From: Sphaerulina vaccinii
Lineage: Eukaryota; Ascomycota; Dothideomycetes; Mycosphaerellales; Mycosphaerellaceae
Length of the DNA: 64,000 bases
Assembly: GCA_022570795.1 (NCBI GenBank)
Contig: JAKUDP010000001.1
Location: 124,001-188,000, forward strand
Reading direction: 5' to 3'
Within the stretch, counting starts at the first letter, position 1. Every line of letters starts with the position of its first letter. Below the pieces are notes generated by a model. The model saw nothing but the letters and a program-made list of their open reading frames with translations, had not been told where the DNA came from and searched no databases. Shown piece after piece: positions 55,586 to 64,000 of this stretch. The position numbers and the translations under genes are program-made.

Positions 55586-56220
55586 TCAATGTGCGAGGTT
55601 TCGTACGTCGCAAAGCGAGGATGGCTGTTTTGCGTCTTTACTGCCAACTTTTGCTGCGTGTAGTGATACCTTTTTCGTGCCTCGAATGTCCGTGGCTTGG
55701 TGTTCGGTAAGAAGGTGCGGAGGTGCCCATGGTAAGCGAGCTGTAAGAAGGTACGGATCTGTCCATTGCAAGGCCAACTGACGGTGAATGCCGAGACCAA
55801 GCTGGCGACCTGTTCTGTGAATGTCTACTAGAAGCTCTTTCGCCCCCTTCAGGTCATAACCGGGGTAAAGACCGATCTTAATCGCCAAGTTGTTCACCCA
55901 GTGACGCCGGATCGGGGGAAAAGTCTCTGAAAGCCATGCGCAAGTCTTCGGCATCATCATGGAAGTGTCGCCAGACCCAATGTCGATAATGATGAGGAAG
56001 CGGGCGGAGAGGAAGATTGACATGCTTTCGGATCTGATCCGCGTGCATGTCATTGTCAATGCAAGCAGGTGCGGAGTTGTTGGCCTCCAGAGCTTAGGAG
56101 CGGGCCAACCGGAACGTAGCACGAAGTCGTATTGCGCTCGTTGGCACAGCACCAGCTTGTAAATTTGATTGCGAAGTTCGCCAGGAAGTTGCTCCAGCAG
56201 TGATGTTCCCGTTGATATGC
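55586..56220 (-). CDS. F-box-like/2EXR-type fragment, start unresolved
   Basis: The frame contains LEQLPGELRNQIYKLVLCQR, the family's opening block, then LLALTMTCTRIRSESMSIFL and SETFPPIRRHWVNNLAIKIG. It is open upstream to about 56390 without any ATG. An acceptor CTTTAG just before 56220 suggests an upstream exon, which could not be identified; the alternative is a gene that lost its 5' end. It is related to, but clearly diverged from, the gene at 23985. Function unknown. Treat as a possible gene or decayed copy. Confidence 0.45.
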
Positions 56221-56703
56221 CTAAAGATGGCGACGAGATCCAGCGATGATGGGTGGCTGAATTCGCCAAGTTGTGCAAGTTGAGATATCGATTCTCCTTC
56301 GTATATGGGCGTTGGCTGGGGTGGTTCGAAGTATGTGGTATGTCTGCAATGTTGATGTATGTGACGAGAACAGCGTAAACAACACATCAAAGGTAACAAC
56401 CAGTGCGCGCGGGCAACTGCCTCACAGCGCGATCTGGTTCGTGGCAAGGACTTTCGACCTGGTCCGCTTGTCGGTTCGCTTGCTGAACTCTCGAGGCGAC
56501 TCGTGAAATCGGGAGGTATGGCTGTTGGCACTCGACTTCCTTCCCGCAAGCATTTGGCATTAACCACTCTCACGGACTTTTGCAATCACTGCGGCTTTGC
56601 AAGCGGCCCCCACCTCCTCACAGAAATCATCCGTATTCCAGAGAGAGCCTATCGAAAGAGGCGCTTGCAAATCGAAAGTGATTGCAAATGTGAGTGCACA
56701 TGG
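56221..56703. other. Intergenic; possible upstream exon of the F-box-like fragment
   Basis: A frame at 56094-56585 overlaps but has no recognisable motif. No confident exon or RNA gene was found. The stretch also carries the 3' flank of the tRNA isopentenyltransferase gene. Confidence 0.35.
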
Positions 56704-58193
56704 TTAACCACTATCGATTCGACCTCGACCATCGTCCTGAGGTAAAGCATTCCTTTGCTCAGCCTGCCGTGCTTTGCTAACACGCTTTTTGTGACTCTTG
56801 CTCGACATATGCTGCTGCCACTGGGTCGGAGTGACAGAAGTGGTATTGCAAACCGCGCAATACTGCTTCACCCAATCTGCGGGTGCGCCAGCCAAGTCGT
56901 CTCTTTTGGGCTGCAGTTGCTCAGCTGCAACCTCCGACAACGTTGAAGGCGTGGGCATGTCTTCAGCACGTAGATACTGTCCTGTGAGCTGCAGTGCCGG
57001 ATCCACGACCGTCTCTTGGAATCTAGCAACATCTGAGCCGTCGAGGAGATACAGTCTGTCCGACGCTTTCGCCTGCATGAGTGCGTTGACCAACTTGATG
57101 CGGATCCAGCGAACTTGACGTTTGGCGTATTGTCGTGTTGAGGCTTGAGTGGCTTCTAAGGCTGCGGCTTTCAGTTTTGTGAGGTCTGCCTCGTCAGCGC
57201 TGCCAGAGCGAAGCCTTCGGACATATTCGCGAAATTCTCTGTAGCCGATACTGACCCATATACCTTTGCCGTCATCGATGGGCGTGCCCTTGGCTTCTTG
57301 CTCGCGCGCGAAGGTATCGAGAGTCTGCACCTCGTCCAGCAAACTATTCGCCAGCATCTTGTCCACGCGCTTGTCCAGACGATCACGTAGAATTGCCGCC
57401 TCGCCATGTACCCAGAAGAGCAGCGCTGGAAAGCGCATCTTTGGCTCTTCACCTTCTTCATCGCTGATATCCTCTTTCCGCGCTCGTTGCTCGGCATATA
57501 TGTCAGAAGCTCTCTTGCCTGTCTGGAGGTAGATCTCGAGACTGCGCTGGATCTTCCTTCGGTCATTCGGGTGCCAGCGATCGGCCATGATAGGATCTAT
57601 CCTCTTCAGCTCTTCTAGCAGGACATCCGTCGGCTCTTTCAAAATGGGCCATTTGTCTGACGTGTCCGCGACAAACTCGCGCTGCTCTCTCTCCTCTTCA
57701 CCTTCGGCCAGACGATCATAGAAGAGCAGACTCTGCGTGTAGTAGTGCGTCCCTCCGACCAGAATGGGCAGTCGTCCTCGAGATCGGATCTCCTCGATCG
57801 TCTTCAGCGCATGTCTGATGAAAGTGCCGACCACCCAGGTCTGCTCGTGCAGTCCTATACAGCCCAGCAAGTGATGCGGTATCCCTTCCTGCTCTTCGGG
57901 AGTGATCTTGTTGGTGATGATAGGCAGTCCGGCATACAGCTGCATCGCGTCTCCGTTGATAATTTCGCCATTATATCGTTTCGCAATCTCGACGGCCAGC
58001 TAAAGGAAGAACGACTGTGGTTAGTGGGTCGGAGCGAAGTCAGTAGCATAACAACTATGAAGCGCAGTCGACCTACTTGCGATTTGCCGGTGCCTGTTGC
58101 GCCGATGACTGCTATCAGCGGATTCTTGGGCGGTGGGCGCGTCATCTTCGGCAGCGACAACGACAACGACCTCAACACGCTGCGAGAGAGCAT
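56704..58193 (-). CDS. mod5: tRNA isopentenyltransferase (MOD5/TRIT1 type), 470 residues
   Basis: Transfers a dimethylallyl group to A37 of tRNAs reading UNN codons. Exon 1 is 58193-58077, intron 58076-58000, exon 2 57999-56704, phase 0. The P-loop GATGTGKSQ ends exon 1 (residues 31-39). INGDAMQLYAGLPIITNK, ILVGGTHYYTQSLLF, RWHPNDRRKIQRSLEIYL and RQYAKRQVRWIR are family signatures. A C-terminal C2H2 matrin-type zinc finger (YCAVCNTTSVTPTQWQQH) is normal for eukaryotic members. Two in-frame ATGs exist: 58193 gives an Arg/Ser/Leu leader (MLSRSVLRSLSLSLPK), 58145 begins MTRPPPKNPL. The longer form looks mitochondrial, the shorter cytosolic or nuclear, as for yeast MOD5. Confidence 0.93.
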
Positions 58194-58429
58194 CCGTTGC
58201 TATTGTCTGTCTGTCATATGGAAGTGGAATGTGCAGACTGGGCTTACCAAAAAAATGTAAGGCGTGAGATATGGAGACCCACTTTCGAACCAAGCTACTG
58301 TAGTTCTGATTCGATGACACTTACTATAAAGTCACAACATCCCTCGAACAACGGACAATACGTTCGATTCTTCTTTTCGAATTTGCCATTGGAGACCTCT
58401 CAAGTGCAAGATCACCAAGAATCGCAACA
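58194..58429. promoter_or_regulatory. Divergent promoter, tRNA isopentenyltransferase / CAF16
   Basis: 236 bases between divergent starts. Transcription of both genes should initiate here. If two isopentenyltransferase transcripts exist, their start sites would lie on either side of the 58193 ATG. Confidence 0.5.
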
Positions 58430-59447
58430 ATGATACCAAAGAAGGACCAAAAGCCTCCAACCATTACGGTAAACAATGTCAAGAAAAGACTTCCAAGTCT
58501 ACAAGAATCTAACATCGTATGCAGGTCAACAACCTCTCCTACCTCTTCCCAGACGGAAGTGCAGGTCTCCAGAATGTCTCTCTTGACCTCCCAGCCGGAG
58601 CCCGCTGTCTCCTCATAGGCGGTAAGCTTTCCCATCCCATCATTCAATACAGCTAGCTAAATCTTCAGAGCAAATGGCGCTGGCAAGACCACCCTCCTCC
58701 GCCTCCTGAGCGGAAAACGCATGGCACCAGCCGATACGGTCTATGTAGCAGATATCGACCCTTTTGCCACTGGACTCGAAGGAGTCACTTATCTTGGACT
58801 GGAATGGGTTTTGAACCCTATCGTTCGCTCAGATATTGCTGTTCCTGAATTGCTGAAGTCAGTGGGCGGAGACCATTATCCGGACAGAAGAGATCAACTT
58901 GTCAAGATTCTGGATGTTGACCTTACTTGGCATTTGCATGCTGTTTCTGATGGCGAGAGACGGAGAGTCCAACTCTGTATGGGACTACTACGACCATGGA
59001 CTGTGCTGCTATTGGACGAGATCACAGTCGACTTGGATCTGCTAAGCAGACACAACTTCCTCCAATTCCTCAAGCAGGAAACTGAGACAAGATCATGCAC
59101 GATTGTCTATGCCACCCACATCTTGGACAACCTAGCTCAATGGCCTACGCATCTGGTTCATATGTCACTCGGCAAGGTGAAGAAGTGGGATGCCATTGAG
59201 AACTTCACTGTGCCAAAGACGGATGGAGGTGAAGAAGGCAATAGTCGACTAGGTCAACTTGTTATGGGATGGTTGAGAGAAGACTTGGCAGAGCGTGGAC
59301 CTAGGAATCAGCCTAGGAGGTGAGTTGATGATGTGGTAATGAGACTTTAGATTGTGCTAACGAACCTACTGTAGTGACGGCAAGACTTACGAGAGCCATG
59401 AGGGCAAAGGTGGCTACGGCCACGAGAAGTACACGAAAGATGACTAG
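58430..59447 (+). CDS. caf16: CAF16-type soluble ABC ATPase, 285 residues
   Basis: CCR4-NOT-associated ABC ATPase without membrane domain. Exons are 58430-58468, 58525-58621, 58671-59319, 59375-59447. The third exon's acceptor is CAGAG, giving LLIG|ANGAGKTTLLRLLSGK (Walker A). Other motifs are a signature-like SDGERRRVQL, Walker B with WTVLLLDEITVDLDLL, and the switch region TIVYATHILDNLAQWPTHL. The family sequence DIDPFATGLEGVTYLGLEWV follows Walker A. It ends in a short Gly/Lys-rich tail (GKGGYGHEKYTKDD) encoded by the last exon. Length matches known CAF16 proteins (about 290). Confidence 0.92.
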
Positions 59448-60918
59448 TTCTTGAAATGACTGTGATGCGAGAACTGGATATCGTCCACTGTTGCATCTAA
59501 CTCTGGACGAGCTGAAGTTTTGAGAAGGCATATTGCAGAACACGGAGTAGTTCAACACAAGGATAACTGATGTCGTACATTAGCGCTGGCGTTCAACAGA
59601 TAGGTACATGGCAAGCAAGATCGCTCTTCCCTCTCTACGTCTTCACTCGCCTGACATTTGAGCTCCACTTCTCCAGCAACCAGGCTATCATCACATCTAG
59701 CCTCGATCCGAGTCCGTATACAGACAATGCTTCGCCCTATGATCATGACATCTCCTGGTTGGCGGTGAATAGTTCGCCTCACATCACATCACACTCGTGC
59801 GCTGAGTCCAGACCATCGTCTCTCCTCTCTGTCTAGGGTCTACGTATACACCCATCCATCTCTCAGCCTCGACATCTCAAATCGAGGAATTGCTTCTTCA
59901 AAATCCTCCTGATCAAGGAAGTGCTCTTCGCCTTATCTTTCCATTGAGGCCGCTGCTGCGTCCGCTCACGATGCATCATGCGACCAGTTCGCACTCGTAT
60001 CTGAGCCTTGATGGTGACGATGATGTGCTGGCCACTTATCTGTAACATTCCCTGCCCATTCAATCAAGTCTATCATCAATAAGCTTTGCAAACATGGTTG
60101 ACGTAGCGGTCGACCAGGTTGAGATCAGCAGAGCCCAACCTGGTCAAGTGCTGGGAGTGCTGGTTCGAGATGAAACACGACCTGGTTTGACATCGGCGTC
60201 ATAGTTGTCTGATCAGCAACTGATAATGTGATGCCGGCTCGTCTGGTTGATGTGCCGAGAGAATGATCAGCAGGTGGAGTGGTATCAAGAGGTCACACTT
60301 GGTAGAGAGTGATCAGCATGAGTTGTAGGGAAGTGGAGGGGCAGCCAAGTTATATGGATGGTGGAGAGGGGGGTCAGCGTATGAGGTGAAGTGTATCACA
60401 AGTTCAAGGCTGAAAGGATAGAGCGATTGGGCTGTTTTGCTGGAACTCGACATCGGCCAAAAGTAACACTAGAAGGGCAAAGAGTCGCCATAGCACTGGA
60501 TGTCGATCCTATCTCCTGCATAGCCTACAGGCTTCAAGAAGTTGATCTCGAACTTATCACCTTATCAAGCATCAGCTATGCTAACGACTTACTGACCATT
60601 CCACTAGACCATTGACGACTGTTGGATGGTGGATTTCTCAATTATATATGATACCTCATTTTCGCAGCTTGCCTCTAGACTTCAGTTCGTTATCACAGCA
60701 TATTCAGGTCGTTCTAAGGTAAAGGCACCTGTTTGTGATCTGTTCATTTCATTCAAGGAACATATTCATTCTGTATGCTCGCTCATACTATCATCAAGTC
60801 ATAAAACCACAACCACTCTAATCGCATATCATAGGGTCAGCCTCATGCTTTCATGCCAAACGCCATTCCCATGCCAAATCTCAGAACAACAACCCTCTCC
60901 TCGCCAATACCTCATTCT
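59448..60918. other. 1.5-kb convergent intergenic region
   Basis: Lies between two 3' ends. Small frames (59552-59782, 59863-60063, 60626-60958) have no support. It contains four copies of GATCAGCA (60123, 60211, 60264, 60311) and the hairpin listed separately. A non-coding RNA is possible but unproven. Confidence 0.4.
60112..60145. repeat. 10-base hairpin around GATCAGCA
   Basis: GACCAGGTTG (60112-60121) is exactly inverted at 60136-60145. The 14-base loop carries GATCAGCA, a word repeated three more times in the next 190 bases. Confidence 0.7.
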
Positions 60919-61575
60919 CTACCATTTATGGCTTCCTCCATACGAAGACCCACCATGAGGCTTGTTATTATGCCTGTTCTTCATTGCATCTTCACCCTTC
61001 GATCCCAAGAAGGCACCAGCAAGTGCTCCTATGATGCCGTGTCCTGCCTTATGGCCCAGCAAACCACCGCCTATGCCGCCTGCCATAGCGCCCATGAAAC
61101 CCCTCTCACCCTCTTGTGGGTTATTTGGATCTCTAGGATCTTGCTGATACCCATATGGGTTTGTCGGGTCATTCGTCGTTGGAGGATGTTGCTGGAGGTA
61201 GTTCTGCTGTTGGGGAGAGTAATCTTGTCCGTAGGAAGGTTGCGACTGTGCGTGGTTGAAGCCGCCAGCGTTTGGTGGACCACCGCCGTATTGTGACTGA
61301 TTGTTGTCGTAGCCGCCTTGGTTTCCATATTGTGGTGCTGCTGGTGGTGCGCCGTAGCCGCTTTGTTGGCCATATGGTTGCGAGCCATAGCCGCCTTGAT
61401 TGTTGTAATCGTAGGATTGCTGAGGCTGTTGTTGATGGTTGTAGCCTTGATTTCCGTATTGCTGATTTTGCTGGTTGTACTGGTCGTTGCCACCATAACC
61501 TCCTTGATTTCCATACTGAGGTGCTGGAGGCGCCTGGCCGTAGCCTTGGTTGTTGTAATCGTAGGGTCCCGACAT
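60919..61575 (-). CDS. Gly/Tyr/Gln-rich glycine-zipper protein, 218 residues
   Basis: Single exon from ATG 61575. The first 150 residues are low complexity with repeated QYGNQGGY, YDYNNQG and SQPYGQQSGYG units, a prion-like composition. Then comes a glycine-zipper segment FMGAMAGGIGGGLLGHKAGH followed by GIIGALAGAFLGSKGED, which can form a paired helical membrane hairpin. The tail is basic and ends SSYGGSHKW. Similar proteins are common in filamentous fungi, but their role is unknown. Membrane association is inferred from the zipper. The alternative is a purely disordered, condensate-forming protein. Confidence 0.75.
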   Translation of the reverse strand: MSGPYDYNNQGYGQAPPAPQYGNQGGYGGNDQYNQQNQQYGNQGYNHQQQPQQSYDYNNQGGYGSQPYGQQSGYGAPPAAPQYGNQGGYDNNQSQYGGGPPNAGGFNHAQSQPSYGQDYSPQQQNYLQQHPPTTNDPTNPYGYQQDPRDPNNPQEGERGFMGAMAGGIGGGLLGHKAGHGIIGALAGAFLGSKGEDAMKNRHNNKPHGGSSYGGSHKW

Positions 61576-63701
61576 GACTGGCGAGATGCTGTGGATGTCA
61601 AGTACTGATTGGAGAGACTTTGATGTCGATGTCGATGGTGATAGATGTGTGAATAGTAGGAGCGCTAGGCAGAGCGCAGGATCTTATAGTACCCCTCCAC
61701 ACTTCTCGTAGGTTCACTTGACAGCTGAGACGGAAGGCTGAGCAGACGGCGGAGCAGTCGGCAAGCGCGTTCGTCATAGACCCAGCCTTACGGGTGACCG
61801 CGCCACACGGATCCACTTTCAAGTGAATCTGCCGAGTTGCGACTTTCTCTCAGCAGCAGAGTATGCAGTACTTGACTTGTCCAGCTGGACCTTCTTCCAG
61901 CAATATTGTCGTCGCGGTTCGATTGTGATCGTCTAACAAGAGCGAGCTGAAGGAGTGTCAGCAGCATCACACCACAATTGCCTCACATCGACAGCTGACC
62001 ATTGAAGAGCTCAGAAAGCTAAGCCCTCGGCACCGGCACGAGAGGGTGGCCTTGTGGCGCTGACGACAACGTGCCCAGCCCTGCTTTGTCATTCGCGATT
62101 TCAGACGATTCTCACGATGTTTTGCACAAGTCGAATGGCTATGCTAGCACAACGCTCACTTCGACGCGCTGGACGCTCCATCTGGACGCCCTGACTGCTG
62201 CCACCGGCGGGATCATGCTACGTTCCAGTACTGGCCACTAGGACGGGACATGCCACTTGCTCAACGCGTTGCTTGCACGAACCACGCGACGTGAGCGGCC
62301 TCTCATCTCGACACCGACCTCGAGGCAAAATCCAGGCGCATACTGTATGTTTCGGATGCTCTGCTCTCCTGCCTCGTATCATACCGAACTGTGGCCTGTC
62401 AGCCAGGTGGCCTGCATTCCTGATAACCTGCGATCTCGATGGCTAGGGTGGACGTCAGCTCCGCTCGCTGGACGCTGTCAATGGTATGTGCGCCTTTGAC
62501 AAATCGAGCTAATGAGCATGCTAGGATACAAGCAGAACTGCTCAAGATGCAGGTACACGATCGCCGAGGCTCTGTAGAATTGAAGCTGGCCACTGCGTGC
62601 TGTCTTCAGCTCATGGGTGCTTCCTGTCAAAGAAGAGAGCTTGACCTCTACTACCATATCTCGATCATCGCTCTCTCCTCTAAGGCTTCTCTGCAGAACA
62701 TATTCGCCTTCGCGCTCGGCGAGTGGAGATGTGAGCACCCGACAAGCGACCTGGCGTAGATGCGACTCCGAGAGGAGAGCACTGCTTGGCACATTATTCA
62801 GCCTGGTCGATATCCATGGCATCTCCACAAAGTCTATCAGGCGAACGTGAAAGACATGAAACAGCTTCAGTCGCTGTGACGCCAGAGCGGCTGTCTGCTT
62901 CTCAAACTGCGTTCTGCAGAATGACGAGCTGACAGCTGCCAAGCTGCGCTACGATTGATCAGAAGACATGACTCTCGTGTTCTGGCCTGTCTATATCGCC
63001 TTGTGTTATACGGAAGGATGCGGCTGATCACAAGCAAGCCCTAATGCTGTCCAGCAGATCCGTTTCAGACAAATTGAAGTTCAAACTCACCGTCTTCTGG
63101 AAGTCAGAATTGCTCTCATCATCATTCGACACGGTCCTCAAGGTACCAAAGCATATCAGACTATATCAGCACCGGATCCCTGCTGCAACCAGGCGATTGC
63201 ACAGAACCGAACCCTTGGCAGCCCGATAGCGACCATGTATTGCTGCATTGAGACCCTCTGTCTACCAGGACATGCTTGCATGACCCCAATGCATACTTCG
63301 AGCAAACGTAGGTTCACCAGTGTCGATTTCAAATACTTCCCAGACCCTGTCTTGACGATATGGCACAATGACGGTCTGGCATCTTCCAAGGCTCAAAGCA
63401 AGATACAGTTGTGAGCAGAACGCAACCTTTGATATCAGTTCATTAGATTGACAACTGGCTCAGGCTGCTCATCTAGACAAGCGTAAAGCATTGTCCCTCG
63501 CTTCTTCACCTTTGTTCTGCTGAATGAGCAAGAGTTCCACTACCTGCGAAGTATCGCAACAAAATCAAGGCATTCCGTTACGACAGTGTTTGCGTAGCCC
63601 GATCACAAACATTCAAGGCTTTGCGGACTGCTATCTCCGTACACTTTGACTAGCTTCCGCACCGACTACTCCGAAGCCTCGCATGCGTGGTCAACAGCAA
63701 G
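61576..63701. other. 2.1-kb region without a supported gene
   Basis: Only short, overlapping frames (for example 62439-62759 and 62478-62942) with no motifs or splice-supported continuity. Upstream exons or promoter of the Gln/Asn-rich gene may lie here. No RNA gene recognised. Confidence 0.4.
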
Positions 63702-64000
63702 ATGGAGTTACGGCAAAGACAAGAAGACCGGAACCAGCAGCAGGGGCAAACCAATTCGAATAACAACAACAATCAGAACTCCAACACTCAGCAGCAAGGC
63801 CAGAACACTCAACAAGGGCAGCAGCAGAACAATAATAACCAGAACTCGAATCAGCAGCAGCAGCAAGGCCAGAACACTCAACAAGGGCAGCAGCAGCAGC
63901 AGAACGGGCAAAACAATCAGCAGAATACCAACCAACAACAAGGCCAGCAGCAGAACGGTCAGAACAACCAGCAGCAGCAGAACGGTCGACAAAATAATCA
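63702..64000 (+). CDS. Gln/Asn-rich protein, 3' end beyond window
   Basis: The plus-strand frame from ATG 63702 (MELRQRQEDRNQQQGQ) has no stop to the right edge. The 99 visible codons are almost only Gln, Asn, Gly, Ser and Thr, built on a repeated QQGQNTQQGQQQ and QQNGQNNQQ theme. The frame is open back to 63654, so this could be a downstream exon of a longer gene. The strongly hydrophobic reading of the other strand is a by-product of the CAG/AAC repeats. No family can be named. Prion-like or transcription-regulator low-complexity regions are the usual contexts. Confidence 0.55.
   Translation, partial: MELRQRQEDRNQQQGQTNSNNNNNQNSNTQQQGQNTQQGQQQNNNNQNSNQQQQQGQNTQQGQQQQQNGQNNQQNTNQQQGQQQNGQNNQQQQNGRQNN

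Noticed and set aside
59863..60063. 66-codon basic frame (RILKKQFLDLRCRG end)
   Set aside because: Too short and unrecognised; no flanking exon found.
62439..62942. Overlapping frames of 106 and 154 codons on opposite strands
   Set aside because: No motif, no splice-supported extension and no protein-like conservation recognised.
63708..63992. Minus-strand leucine/valine-rich frame resembling a membrane protein
   Set aside because: It is the complement of CAG/AAC repeats. The plus-strand Gln/Asn reading explains it and is the usual coding strand for such repeats.

Overview
The window is nuclear DNA of a filamentous ascomycete (Pezizomycotina), most likely a dothideomycete. The evidence is dense genes on both strands, introns of about 48-77 bases with GT...AG ends and CTAAC/CTGAC-like branch sites, a HET-domain gene, several F-box-like genes, and a transposon mutated in the C-to-T style of repeat-induced point mutation (RIP). 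Genus assignment is not possible from sequence alone. Exon limits below were read by eye from splice signals and reading-frame continuity; no alignment was run.

Left third (1-21100), mostly housekeeping: a partial TFIIIC tau138-like gene (-), an F-box gene (-), a basic coiled-coil nuclear-type gene (-) divergent from an MFAP1 spliceosome gene (+), a HET-domain gene (+), an F-box gene (-), NRDE2 (-) and UTP10 (+). The last two share a 238-base promoter.

Middle (21101-33351), accessory: about 50-base repeats, an AT-rich island, a decayed tandem copy of an F-box-like gene lying beside its intact sister, and then the main discovery. A TPR+SET-domain gene (-) is split in its post-SET cysteine motif by a 3813-base hAT transposon with perfect 18-base terminal inverted repeats and a perfect 8-base target duplication (GTCGCAGG). 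The transposase is littered with stops.

Right half (33352-64000): an Aim3-like proline-rich gene, a second F-box gene paralogous to the one at 9857-11829 with the same intron position, an unrecognised 573-residue gene, a secreted PAN/Apple-domain gene, a Med2-like gene, the three-RRM PUB1/TIA-1 gene, an unknown coiled-coil gene, a Sac-family phosphoinositide phosphatase divergent from a 6-phosphofructo-2-kinase whose phosphatase histidine is missing, an unknown gene with a poly-Asp tract, a fragment of an F-box-like family, a tRNA isopentenyltransferase divergent from CAF16, a glycine-zipper protein, and the start of a Gln/Asn-rich gene at the right edge.

Functionally, many genes serve RNA metabolism (TFIIIC, MFAP1, NRDE2, UTP10, PUB1, CAF16, tRNA isopentenyltransferase), but apart from divergent pairs they do not form a pathway cluster. 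Two conserved genes (MFAP1, UTP10) carry one-base homopolymer frameshifts and the HET gene has an in-frame TAG. Assembly error should be separated from real decay before biological conclusions are drawn.
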